Of a DNA stretch of 64,000 bases, positions 10,693 to 20,869 are shown piece by piece. A model generated the notes under the pieces. It saw only the letters and a list, made by a program, of their open reading frames with translations, made no database searches and was not told the origin of the DNA. The stretch covers positions 23,079,710-23,143,709 of the forward strand of contig NC_061863.1 of assembly GCF_907164915.1 (NCBI RefSeq), in the 5' to 3' direction. This DNA is from Impatiens glandulifera. Its lineage: Eukaryota; Streptophyta; Magnoliopsida; Ericales; Balsaminaceae. A program made the position numbers and the translations under genes. Within the stretch, counting starts at the first letter, position 1. Every line of letters starts with the position of its first letter.

Positions 10693-11751
10693 TTGAACCA
10701 TTTGAATTTTAAAACCATCAACAACATTTGTTCAAACAATTTAGTTATTGGTTTACCCAAACTTCAGTTTTCAAAGAACAAGATATGCACTTCTTGCCAG
10801 TTAGGCAAACAGGGCAGATCATCGTTCAAAAGCAAAGGGAAATCACAATCCAGCCATATCCTAGAACTTTTACATATGGATCTTTTTGGTCCAATTCATG
10901 TAAAGAGTATAGGAGGAATGATATTTTCCTTAATTGTTATTGATGATTTCTCTCGTTTTACATGTGTTGCATTTTTACCATCAAAAGATAAAACTGCTGA
11001 AAATTTGATTAGGATATTTAAAGGAATTCAGAATGAGAAATTTTTGAATATCACGTGCATCAGAAGTGATCAGGGAACTGAGTTCACTAACAGATACCTA
11101 TCATCTTATCTTGAGGAGACTGGAATTAGGCACGAGTTGTCTAGTGCCAGAACTCCACAGCAAAACGACATTGCTGAGAGAAAAGTGATAATTCTGAAGG
11201 AAGCAGCAAGATCTATGCTTGCTGAATCAGATGTACCTCAGAAGTTCTGGGCGGAAGCCATTAGTACTGCCTTCTATACACAAAACCGGTCAATAATTAA
11301 CAAACGTTTTGATAAAACTCCCTATGAGCTGTATTATGGGAGAATTCCCACAGTGTCTTATTTTAAGATATTTGGGTGTAAATGTTTTATCCATAACAAC
11401 GGAAAGGTTTATTTGACCGCTTTTAATGCTAAAGCAGATGAAGGATTCATGTTGGGATACTCATCAGTAAGCAAGGCTTATAGAGTATACAACAAAAGAA
11501 CACAGACTGTTGAAGAATCCCTCCATGTAGTTTTTTATGAGCCTATTGAGAGTAAATCTAATGAACCCATTGATCTTGCTGACAGACTAAAAGCAACTAG
11601 TCTTGAGTCTATAAGTGAAGAAGAAGAAACTTTGGACAAGCGGATGGCTCTATCTGATCCAGTGGTTGATCCGGTTGAAATTCAACCAGATGTTCAAACT
11701 CATGTTCAACAAGAAGTTGAGAGTTTGGATGTCGCGGTGTCACCAGTTTAG
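10681..11751 (+). pseudogene. Copia integrase (element C)
   Basis: It begins after a stop at 10678 with the zinc-binding WHKCLNHLNF... CTSCQLGK (H-H-C-C). The DDE core is visible as LLHMDLFGP, CIRSDQGTEF and AERKVIILKEAARSML, then FWAEAISTAFYTQNRS and FGCKCFIHNNGK, ending in an acidic linker. An in-frame TAG at 11749-11751 separates it from the RT. Catalytic residues look intact. Family role: joins element cDNA to host DNA. Confidence 0.85.
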
Positions 11752-12537
11752 ATGACCAACCCCCTTGGATCCAACTTCAGATGGAACAAAAATCATCCAC
11801 CAGAACTGATAATCGGAAATCCTTTTTTTCCTCGAAGGACAAGACGTCAACTGATGGATGAAATGACAAACTCTGTATTTATTTCTCAAATTGAACCCAA
11901 GAAAATTGGTGAAGCTATAGTTGATCCAGATTGGATCAATGCTATGAAGGAGGAGTTAAACCAATTCGCGAGAAATAAAGTGTGGTATCTTACTCCTAGA
12001 CCAACTGACAAGTCAGTTATAGGAACAAGATGGGTCTTTAGAAACAAGCTTAGTGAAGATGGTTTAATCATTAGAAACAAAGCTCGTTTAGTTGCTCAAG
12101 GATACAGACAAGAGGAAGATATTGATTTTGATGAGTCTTTTGCACCGGTTGCAAGACTAGACGCAATCAAAATCTTCCTAGTATATGCATCATTTAAGAA
12201 TTTTAAAGTCTTTCAAATGGATGTGAAAAGTGCATTTTTAAATGGAAAATTAAGTGAAGAAGTATATGTTGAGAAACCCCCTGGTTTTGTTGACCATGTG
12301 TTTCCAAATCATGTTTATAGGCTTGACAAAGCATTGTATGGTCTAAAACAAGCTCCTAGAGCTTGGTATGACACATTAACCAACTTTTTGTTTGATCATG
12401 ACTTTGTTGTTGAAACTGTGAATAAAACTTTGTTTAGATTTACTAAAGATTCTCACATTCTACTTGTTCAAATATATGTTGATGACATTATTTTTGTTCA
12501 ACTAACCCCAAATTATGTGAGAAATTTGCTAAGTTGA
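11752..12537 (+). pseudogene. Copia reverse transcriptase (element C)
   Basis: Same frame as the integrase. Motifs in order: [52 protein letters not shown] and the polymerase box IYVDDIIF. Right after the box, near 12496, a single-base deletion shifts the frame and the ORF ends at 12535-12537; the homologous [12 protein letters not shown] residues are readable in the next frame, where a TAG follows at 12540-12542. RT activity from this copy would need a trans-acting partner. Confidence 0.85.
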
Positions 12538-12554
12538 TGTAGGACAGGTTTGAA

Positions 12555-13418
12555 ATGAGCATGATTGGGGAATTAACAATCTTCCTTGGGCTTCAAGTCC
12601 GTCAGCTAGAAAACGGAACTCTTATCAACCAAGCCAAATACACCAAAGAACTACTTAAGAAGTTTGGCCTGGAGAACTGTTCTGCAACAGCTACTCCAAT
12701 GAGCTCTTCGGTTAAATTGGATAAAGATGAAGGTGACCAAAGTGTCGATGTAACAGCATATAGAGGACTCATCAGTTCTTTGCTGTATGTAACTACTAGT
12801 AGGCTAGTCATTCAATTTGCTGTTAGTGTTTGTGGCAGATTTCAGGCTGATCCTAAACTCTCTCATTTCACTGCTGCTAAACGTATTCTTAAATACTTAA
12901 AGGGAACTCAAAATGTGGGACTGTGGTATCCGAAGGATTCGAGTTTCAATTTAACCAGTTTCTTAGATTCAGATTATGTAGGGTGCAAAATCGATAGAAA
13001 AAGCACAAGTGGAACTTTCCAGTTCCTTGGAGATCGTCTAATCACATTGTTCAACAAGAAGCAGACGTCGGTTGCCACGTCTACAGCTGAAGCAGAGTAT
13101 CTTGCAGCTGAAAGTTGTTGTTCTCAAGTTCTATGGATTCAACAACAGCTCAGAGACTATGGGATCGAGGCTGATGAATCTCCAAATTTTCGCGACAACA
13201 CAAGTGCTATCGCAATCACCTACAATCCAGTTTTGCATTCTCAGACAAAGCATATTGAGATCAGGCATCATTTCATCCGAGAACACGTCAATCAGAAGCA
13301 GATTCGTCTTAAACATGTTCCTACAGATCAACAAACTGCAGACATTTTTACAAAACCCCTACCGGAAGCTAAGTTTTCTCACTTTAGAAACATGTTAGGT
13401 CTTGTTGATCTTGATTGA
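12555..13418 (+). pseudogene. Copia RT thumb and RNase H (element C)
   Basis: A 287-aa ORF continues pol in a shifted frame: MSMIGELTIFLGLQV and ATPMSSSVKLDKDE (end of the RT region), then RNase H with FLDSDYVGCKIDRKSTSG, TSTAEAEYLAAESC, FRDNTSAIAI and HIEIRHHFIREHV. It ends DQQTADIFTKPLPEAKFSHF... LVDLD, the standard copia pol C-terminus. The RNase H acidic residues appear present. The Met at 12555 is not a true start. Confidence 0.85.
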
Positions 13419-14093
13419 TGTGATTACGTGTATAAATTAAGGGGAATGTATTGTTCAAAACGCAATTGAACAGACATGAAAGACAGATGTATTAATTTGT
13501 CATAAGGATTCAGAGTTTGAGAAACACAACTACTTATATGCACTTCTACTTTAGCAGTTTCATCTTCATCTAAAATTATCGTCTTGGTTTTTCTAACCTA
13601 CATGGTTAAACGGATGCGTCTAATAGACGGACACGTCTAATAGACGTTAGATGTTTTTACGTCATGAGCAAGAGAGGATGCTCACGTCTAACCAGACACG
13701 CGTGTATCACGTGATGTTTTTGTATAATTAGACGTATACGTCTAATAAACTGATTTTCAAAAGGAAGTTGAAAATGTGAAAAGGAGAATAAACGTCTAAC
13801 TACTGATGTAATTAGACTCTTCATCTTCTGGCTAGTTGGACAGCTGTCCTTTGCTGGTTTCTGAACAAGTTTATTTTCCCGCCGAAAATCAAATCAGTCA
13901 TTCCTCAAAAGATTTGAAGACACGTGTCTCTCAATATACAAAGAATGACTAATATTTCTGACAACTTTTGCTTGTATACATAGTATTAAATGTTCAGTTT
14001 CATGCTAACATTAAATATTATGTTTATTGGGAACAGACTTTTAAATTCTTAACGGTAGGAGTAATCATTAGTTATTTGGTACATGATTAAACC
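13419..14093. other. Spacer between pol and extra ORF, with dyads
   Basis: No coding evidence. From about 13610 to 13815 there are more TTAGACG/CGTCTAA dyads such as ACGTCTAATAGACG and TTAGACGTATACGTCTAA. The LTR motif family therefore also occurs inside the element, next to the extra ORF. The rest is A+T rich. Confidence 0.6.
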
Positions 14094-14567
14094 TTGATAC
14101 TTATAGGATTATTCATTCTAAAGACTAGAGTTCTTCGAAAGCCCTCTCTCTCTAGAACTCGAATCGTCAAAACCCTTGTTCAACAAGTCGAAATGTCCTC
14201 TTTCCGTCCAAAGTCGATTCAGGTGGACTTTAGATCCGTATCCACTTTACAATCTCCGGGAATGCATAGAATGTTTGAGTCGTTAAAAGCTTCTGGGCTG
14301 AGAAAATTCCTCACCCCTCATGAAATCTATCACGAACAGTTGGTTAATGAATTTTTCGCAACCGCTGGGTTCTATCAAGATAAAGTTATCGCTGGGGTTG
14401 TGATGGGCCAGATGATCTCCATCACAGAAGAGTCTTTTGGTGCGTTTTATCAACTTCCAAAAGAAGGTATTGATGATGTCTCAACCACTCATTCTGATCT
14501 AATGATTACAATGATAAGAGTCTTTTCTGATTCCCATTATGTAGACATTCATGGAAAGAAAACCTGA
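14094..14567 (+). pseudogene. Extra ORF after pol, N-terminal part (element C)
   Basis: A 157-aa ORF after pol. Visible blocks are LRKFLTPHEIYHEQLVNEFFA and ITEESFGAFYQLPKEGID. They resemble the plant-specific region often named putative plant transposon protein, found in retrotransposon-derived ORFs (my recognition, not a search). The frame is lost near 14563, and the next block continues from 14585 in another frame. A homologous, longer ORF lies at 18420-31268. A true start may be the ATG at about 14192 (MSSFRPKSIQVDF). Function unknown; in Sireviruses this position holds an env-like or accessory ORF. Confidence 0.6.
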
Positions 14568-14584
14568 AGTTTGAATTTGCTTTA

Positions 14585-14947
14585 TTGAGCGATATCATCT
14601 CAAAATCTATTCTTTCCAAAGAGTCTTCTTACAAGTATTGTACAAAGGTCTTCCAGATAATGGTGGCTATTACTAGGGGCATTCCTGTCAATTGGACAAG
14701 CTTCCTCTTCGGAAATCTTGTCAGAATGGTTGTTGCTCGGAAGAAAATCTTTGGCTTTGATGGTCCTCTCAGCTCTCTTCTTTGCTTCCTTCTGAATGAA
14801 CCCGGTAAGAGCTTTCCCCTTCCTTCTAAATCCCCGAACTACCATAAATTGGTAGATTACATTCAAAGGGTGGAGACGCTCAAGTCTAAGAAAAGGAAAA
14901 GAGAAGACTCCAACTCCCCTCTAACTGCAGTCTTAGAGACCTATTAG
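14585..14947 (+). pseudogene. Extra ORF after pol, C-terminal part (element C)
   Basis: A 120-aa ORF continues 14094-14567 in a different frame; the coding similarity already begins near 14563. IMVAITRGIPVNWTSFLFGNL aligns by eye with MMAIIIRGEAINWRYVLFNVL at 18878. It ends with a basic KSKKRKREDS tail at 14947. Compared with the related ORF at 18420-31268 it lacks the long C-terminal extension. Confidence 0.6.
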
Positions 14948-15230
14948 GTTGAAGTCTATCCTTTCCAAAGTAAAGTCTAGGAAGAAGAAGAAGAAGAATA
15001 GAATTTAAATTTCTTTATGAAATTTATTTTGAATATTTAGATGTTGTTTTTGTGATGAACTTACTGTGGTTACTTTGAACAATGTTTTGTGTGTTTCTTC
15101 TGAAAACACTCATGTTTGGTTGTTTACTAATATGATATTTTTGTATGCTGAATGTGCATGTGAAGGGTTTTGTTTATTTATATGATGAATGCATGTGTTG
15201 ATATATATGCAGGTTTTCAATTTCTTCATC

Positions 15231-15243
15231 AAAAAGGGGGAAA
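15231..15243 (+). other. Polypurine tract of element C
   Basis: AAAAAGGGGGAAA sits directly before the 3' LTR start TGTTGGGTC at 15245. The form AAAAAGGGGGA(A/G)AT is typical of Sirevirus-type copia elements. Confidence 0.8.
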
Positions 15244-15244
15244 T

Positions 15245-16650
15245 TGTTGGGTCAAATTATTTTGACTATGTGTTGAAATAATTTAACCATTAAGACTTTG
15301 ATGATGAAATGACTTATGAGTTTTGATGCAGGTGTATTAAAAAAATGTTTCATAAGACTTGGCTCTAATGAGGGTCATTAGACTGATTTTGGGAATTAGA
15401 TGCATATAATTAGACGTACAGTCTAACTCATCAGAGTTAGACGTGTAGTCTAATGAATGCATAGAATTAGACGTACATTCTAACTCATCGGAGTTAGACG
15501 TGTAGTCTAATAAATGTATAGAATTAGACGTACAGTCTAACTCATCGGAGTTAGACGTGTAGTCTAATATACAGGGAATTAGACGTAAGTCTAATGTATT
15601 CGAAATTAGACGTACAGTCTAACTCATCGGAGTTAGACGTGTAGTCTAATAGACTTGTAATTAGACGGATGGTCTAATATATGCGAAATTAGACGTGCAG
15701 TCTAACTCAAGTGAGTTAGATGTGCAGTCTAATAGAAAGTGAAAGTTAGACGTGAGTCTAACTCCTTCAGACAAGTCTGATGTAGAACCGGAATTAGACG
15801 TGTAGTCTAACTCAATGGAGTTAGACGTGCAGTCTAATGGTTATTGGATATTAGACGCGTAGTCTAATTAGTGAAAGTTAGACGTGAGTCTAACTCCTTC
15901 AGACAAGTCTGAGGTAGAACCGGAATTAGACGTGTAGTCTAACTCAGTGGAGTTAGACATGCAGTCTAATGGTTATTGGATAATTAGACGCGTTGTCTAA
16001 TTAGTGAAAGTTAGACGTGAGTCTAACTCCTTCAAACAAGTCTGAGGTAGAACCTAAATTAGACGTGCAGTATAACTTAGTGGAGTTAGACGTGCAGATA
16101 ATGGTTGTTGGATAATTAGACGCGTAGTCTAATTAGTGAAAGTTAGACGTGAGTCTAACTCCTTCAGACAAGTCTGAGGTAGAACCGGAATTAGACGTGC
16201 AGTATAACTATGTGGAGTTAGACGTGCAGTCTAATGGTTGTTGGATAATTAGACACGTAGTATAATTAGTGAAAGTTAGTCGTGAGTCTAACTCCTTCAT
16301 ACAAGTCTGAGGTAGAACCGGAATTAGACGTGTAGGTCTAACTCAGTGGAGTTAGACGTGCAGTCTAATGGTTATTGCAATTAGACGTGTAGTCTAATTC
16401 TATTAGACCAGTCCGTCTAATAGACTCGGTTATTAAAAGGAAATGTTTTATTTTATTAGACTGATTTTCACAATCCGTCTAACTGAAATACGTCTAATGC
16501 TCAGTTTAAGCAGTATGCTTGAAGCTAGCATTTCACCTACCCACGTGCTATAGCTGTACCCTACTCCTGCTCCACTTTCTAGTGAAGATTAGTACAACAG
16601 CTATATGCAACCAACCAAAGAATGCCACGTAAGATAATTTTCCTCACATT
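15245..16650 (+). mobile_element. Truncated 3' LTR of element C (direct arm of foldback)
   Basis: It matches the 5' LTR from its first base to the TGCCACGTAAGA..TTTTCCTCACA block (8240-8265), then stops. The last roughly 730 bp of the LTR are missing. The minisatellite holds five copies of the 132-bp-period unit, marked by CAAGTCTGAGGTAGAACC near 15770, 15905, 16040, 16170 and 16305. From about 16652 the sequence continues as a reverse-complemented LTR. Confidence 0.85.
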
Positions 16651-16651
16651 A

Positions 16652-18029
16652 TTTGAGTAGTTTCTCTCTCTATAAAATCAGATTGCTTGTTCGTTGTATG
16701 ATGCTTGTTCGTTAGGCAGATTGTCCGTTATCCTTTAGATTTGTTAAATACTGAGCAGGAGCTAACGGTCGAATCTTTAAGAATGATACGTGGCATCTTC
16801 CATTGGAAAGCCTCCATTGTACACAGAAGGTTCTGAGCACAAGGATCGAGGTCGTACACCACTGGTAGGGCGCCGAATATTCCATTAGCTGTTGGTTGCA
16901 TATAGATGTACAGCTGGTAGGGCACCGCATATTCCATTAGATGTACCTGCAAAACAAGTAATATGAGGGAAATTGTCTTACGTGGCATTCATTGGTTGGT
17001 TGCATATAGCTGTCGTACTAATCTTCACTAGAAAGTGGAGCAGGAGTAGGGTACAACTATAGCACGTGGGTATGCGAGTGCTAGCTTCAAACATACTTCT
17101 TAAGATGAGCATTAGACGTATTTCAGTTAGACGCCCTTGTCTAATGAAATCAAACATCCCCGTCTAAGAGCAGAATCCATTAGACCGCCTAGTCTAATGG
17201 GATTAGACTTACGTCTAATTACAATCACTTCAGACTAATCTGAAGGAGTTAGACTTACGTCTAACTTTCACTAACCATTAGACTGCACGTCTAACTCCAC
17301 TGAGTTATACTACACGTCTAACTTACTGAGTTAGACTGCACGTCTAATTCCGGTTCTACTTCAGACTTGTTTGAAGGAGTTAGACTTACGTCTAACATTC
17401 ACTAATTAGACTACACGTCTAATCATTCACTAACCATTAGACTGCACGTCTAACTCCACTGAGTTAGATTGCACGTCTAATTCTGTATACATTAGACTGC
17501 ACGTCTAACTCCACTGATTTAGACTACACGTCTAATTTCGTATACATTAGACTGCACGTCTAACTCCACTGAGTTAAACTGCACGTTTAATTCCGTATAC
17601 ATTAGTCTGCACGTCTAACTCCACTGAGTTAGATTTCACGTCTAATTCCGTATACATTAGACTGCACGTCTAACTCCACTGAGTTAGACTGCATGTCTAA
17701 TTCCGTATACATTAGACTACACGTCTAACTCCACTGAGTTAGACTGCACGTCTAATTCCGTATACATTAGACTGCACGTCTAACTCCACTTAGTTAGACT
17801 GCACGTCTAATTGCGGAATTCATTAGAATGCACGTCTAACTCCACGAGTTAGACTCCACGTCTAATTCTTTGCATCTAATGTTAGATTGGTCTAATGAGC
17901 CTCATTAAAGCCAAGTCTCATGAAATATGATGTTGATACACCTGCATCAAAGCGCATAAATCATTTCATCATCAAAATTCCAATAGTCAAACTATTTCAA
18001 CACTTAGTCAAAATAATTTGACCCAACAC
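16652..18029 (-). mobile_element. Inverted copia LTR fragment (reverse arm and loop of foldback)
   Basis: Read on the minus strand this is an LTR of the same family starting TGTTGGGTC at 18029 and running to the GAGAAACTACTCA region (about 8510-8525 of the 5' LTR). The part at 16976-18029 can pair with 15245-16640; 16652-16975 forms the loop. The loop holds a duplication of about 50 bp (GTAGGGC-CCG-ATATTCCATTAG at 16865 and 16916). The arm carries seven 55-bp units at 17433-17820 not seen in the direct arm, so it is not a simple copy of it. The flank at 18030 matches neither the 5' flank of element C nor a primer site. Confidence 0.8.
17433..17820. repeat. Homogenised 55-bp tandem repeat in inverted LTR
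   Basis: Seven units start near 17433, 17489, 17545, 17600, 17656, 17711 and 17766. Each has two dyads joined by CTCCACTGAG and ends TTCCGTATAC. Units differ at only a few positions, much less than dyads elsewhere. Confidence 0.85.
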
Positions 18030-18419
18030 GTTATTTAAAATTTCCTTTTAATGAAGTTATGTGTTATTAAGTAGTATTTGCCTTATTAAATCATATTTTA
18101 ATTTATGACTTATTAACGATTAATACATTAAATCATAATAAGTTTTTAATGGAAATATATATTTTCTTTGTTTTTCAAAATGGCGTCATTTTCTCCCTTT
18201 TAATAGCTTTTGGGAAACACGCGCTATTAAAAGTGACGGTTCATTTTCTATTGAACGGTTGAAACACGTTCTCTTTAAATACATAGTGCATGCCGATATT
18301 TTAGATTCACATTCCCCTACAAACCCTAAACTTTCTTTTGCTATACATTCTCTATAGAAATACTCTTCATCTTCTTTTGTTCTTCTAAGATTACCGCCAA
18401 GGCTAAATATAATGCTTTT
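18030..18419 (+). promoter_or_regulatory. Possible promoter and leader of the extra ORF
   Basis: A non-coding stretch upstream of the long extra ORF. A TTTAAATA box (18274-18281) precedes a C/T-rich leader containing AAACCCTAA at 18321-18329, a motif common near plant transcription starts. This suggests, without proof, that the ORF had its own promoter or came from a host gene. The A+T-rich part 18030-18180 shows nothing else. Confidence 0.3.
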
Positions 18420-19286
18420 TTTTAATAATGTTATGCAAGTGGATTTCAAGTCCATCTATGAATTAGGAATACCGGAGATGTCGACGCTATTCAGATCAAT
18501 CGAAGCTTCCGTCTTAGAAAGTTCTTGGAAGGTCCCTTTATAACTTACAATGAAGCGGTACGGGCATTTTTCAACTTAGCGAAAATAGTCGACAGTTCCA
18601 TTCATGCAAGGTGAATGATACGGAGTTCACTCTTACTAAAGAAATGTTCGCTAAGATTCTGAATCTCCCGACAAAGGGAATGGACTTCTCTAAGTCGTTT
18701 CCATCAAATGTACTTTCCATAATGCAATTCCATTTATTCGATAACGATATTCCGGTCAGCTGCAGTGGAAAGAAAAGGGATCTAAAGTGCGAGTATTACA
18801 TACTTTGCGATATCTCTGCCAAAGCGCTCCAGGGAAGAGGACGATCTTAAGATTCAATCACCCAGTCTAAATTCGAAATGATGGCTATTATAATCAGGGG
18901 TGAAGCAATCAATTGGAGATACGTACTGTTCAACGTTCTATGCGAAATGGTGTCTCCCCACACCAAAAGAAGTTTGGGTTTCTCAGTTCAGATAGGGTGG
19001 ATATTGAAGCATTTGTATGTATCTACCAGTCCAGGTACACCTTTGAACCCTAACAAGATCATGCCCTCTGTAACTATTACTCGATATATCACCAGGAGTA
19101 AGAAAGCCAAGGAGTCTAACTCCAAGGCCTCCAGACAACAGTCCACTGACGGTAAAATGGCCGATGAAAAATCGACAGACAGAAAATCGATGGGCGGCTC
19201 AAAGCGCATAAACTCCTCCACCCGTGCCTCGTCTGCAAAAAGACTCATATCATGGGTTGATTCTACCGCTAATACCAATAGCATTG
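18420..19286 (+). pseudogene. Long extra ORF of a Sirevirus-like element, N-terminal part
   Basis: Homologous to 14094-14947. In successive frames one reads LRKFLEGPFITYNEAVRAFFN (about 18510-18575), FTLTKEMFAKILNLPTKGMDF (18611 on) and MMAIIIRGEAINWRYVLFNVL (18878 on), then a Ser/Lys-rich segment. At least two frameshifts separate these. The ORF is cut at 19286 by the LTR array, with its target duplication CATTG at 19282-19286, and resumes at 27734. Confidence 0.6.
19282..19286. repeat. Target-site duplication CATTG (left of LTR array)
   Basis: CATTG directly precedes the first LTR and is repeated at 27734-27738 directly after the fourth LTR. Confidence 0.85.
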
Positions 19287-19770
19287 TGTTACGCTTTAAA
19301 CTATAACCAAGCCTTTCGAGTTCTTTGATTCAAGAAACGGGTTCTTGATTGTTGAGAGCAAGGATGAAATTCAATACTCAAACGCAGCGGACATAGAGTG
19401 AGGAAATAATTCGAGGTTAAAGAGAGAAGAAACCGGGGTGAGATGAGAATACCACTAGAATACACCTAGTAGTCTAAGAAAGGGGTTGAGGGCCGAGAGA
19501 ATAACTTAGATCACCAAGTTCCAAAAGATTCAATTCATAACCCCAAAAAGTGGGGTGGGCATCAGCATTTAAAGAGGCTGAATTACCCAAAAGTATTCGG
19601 TTACAACAAACTTCCAAAATAACAGAATTCAGTTCCATAGAAATAAGAGAGAAAGGAAACAAAACAGAATTATTCAATAAAAAACATAAACTAACCCATA
19701 TGCACACTTAGGCGGAGAAACGGGTGCTGTAAATATTTTAGACCGATGCTTTGGTGAGCAGACCGTAACA
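19287..19770 (-). mobile_element. LTR 1 of array (3' LTR of unit 1)
   Basis: 484 bp. The minus strand begins TGTTACGGTCTGCTCACC and ends TTTAAAGCGTAACA. It is close to LTRs 2 and 3 and clearly different from LTR 4. This is the only LTR in the array with an intact TGTTA...TAACA terminal inverted repeat. Confidence 0.9.
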
Positions 19771-19849
19771 TAATCTCCCCCTTCAAGGTTCGTCGCCCTC
19801 GACGAAAAGAACATGGACTGGTCAGCCTCTAATGCGCATCCTCAAAACT

Positions 19850-20760
19850 TCAAAAAAGACTATTGCTTCGGTCGGGCTTCAGAATGTTCAGCAAGCTTCG
19901 CCGCATAGGACCGGTCTTCTTAAAAATCTTTCGGAAGAATCGTTTCAGTAGTGATGCTGGTCGGGTCCTCGCCATTCCGCCCATGTATGGAATTTCTGTG
20001 CACACAAGGTTGAGATTTTCTATGTTTAGAGCTGGCCTTTGTCGTTGTAATGTCTCCCGCGCCTGGTGCAAAAATAATATCTTCCATCTTCGATTATACT
20101 CTATAGTGTCTTCTAAAATCCAGGCCAAGTCTTTTTCCCGAACCAACATAACAGCAGCATCGAAGGAGCCATAGCTTCTAATTAGTTCTTCAGGAATATC
20201 TTCCAAGGTCATTGCCGCGAGTAAAACAGTTTGGCCTTCGGGCTTACTCTTTATTTGCATTTTGGCAGCAACACTACATTCATCTAAAGTCTTTTCCAGT
20301 TGGTTTCCATGCATCAAAGTGGCTTGCGACCGACGAATACCCTTTAGGACCGTGGTTCTGTCTTGCTTCTCATAAGATAGGGTCAGCTTTTCGAAGTTCC
20401 AAATTGAGGCACCTAAAGTAATCAGCCATTCAATGCCCAACACAATATCATATTCGTCCATGGAAATTACCTTCATTTCTGTTTGATATTCATTGCCTTC
20501 CATCGACCACTTCAAGTCTTTGCAAACACTAGAGCATAACACATTAGACCCATCGACCACTCTAACCGATTGCACCCGGATTTCTATGCTTTTGTGGTCT
20601 ATTTTCTCCAAAATCCTGCTATTGATAAAATTGTGGGTGCTTCAGGTATCGATCAGGATCACTACCGGCAGGTTCCCAACTTTGCCAAGAATCTGGAGCA
20701 TTTGAAAAGCTTTAGACCCGGTCAAGGCATGTAAAGATATGTCTGGTTCATCCATTGGGC
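19850..20760 (-). pseudogene. Gypsy-type aspartic protease region, unit 1
   Basis: The minus-strand ORF 20611-19850 (253 aa) starts just after the active site. Upstream in frame the active-site block reads LIDT-stop-STHNF, so TGA replaces the Gly codon of the usual D(S/T)G. It then has RVQSVRVVDGSNVLCSS, DEYDIVLGIEWLITLGASIWNF (protease core), a linker and a basic C-terminus with KRFFRKIFKK. It stops about 80 bp before the LTR; the RT expected after protease in gypsy elements is absent. Confidence 0.8.
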
Positions 20761-20869
20761 TGGTCAACGAAGGTTAATCATCAAAAATAGGTTCTTGATC
20801 GGGTTCTTGGTCTTCTCGATTGACCGAGACCATGAATAACTTTGATTTACACATATGGTTTGGTTGTTA

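Larger units (their letters stand above)
7107..16650 (+). mobile_element. Sirevirus-like Ty1/copia retrotransposon (element C)
   Basis: Structure: 5' LTR 7107-8996, PBS 8999-9011, gag 9046, protease, integrase, RT, RNase H to 13418, extra ORF 14094-14947, PPT 15231-15243, then a 3' LTR from 15245 broken at about 16650. The order PR-IN-RT-RH defines copia. The long LTRs, the AAAAAGGGGGAAAT tract and an ORF after pol fit the Sirevirus (SIRE/Maximus) lineage. The gag-pol frame is single but has several stops and one shift, so the copy is inactive. No matching target duplication can be shown because the right end is rearranged. Confidence 0.85.

Noticed and set aside
18029..18060. Polypurine tract for the inverted LTR
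   Set aside because: The reverse complement of this flank lacks a purine run directly before TGTTGGG, so it cannot be called a minus-strand element end.
19863..20174. Plus-strand ORFs repeated in each array unit (also at 22518, 25172 and near 20212, 20493, 20985)
   Set aside because: They are antisense to the gag/protease reading frames, carry no recognisable domain, and recur only because the units are copies.
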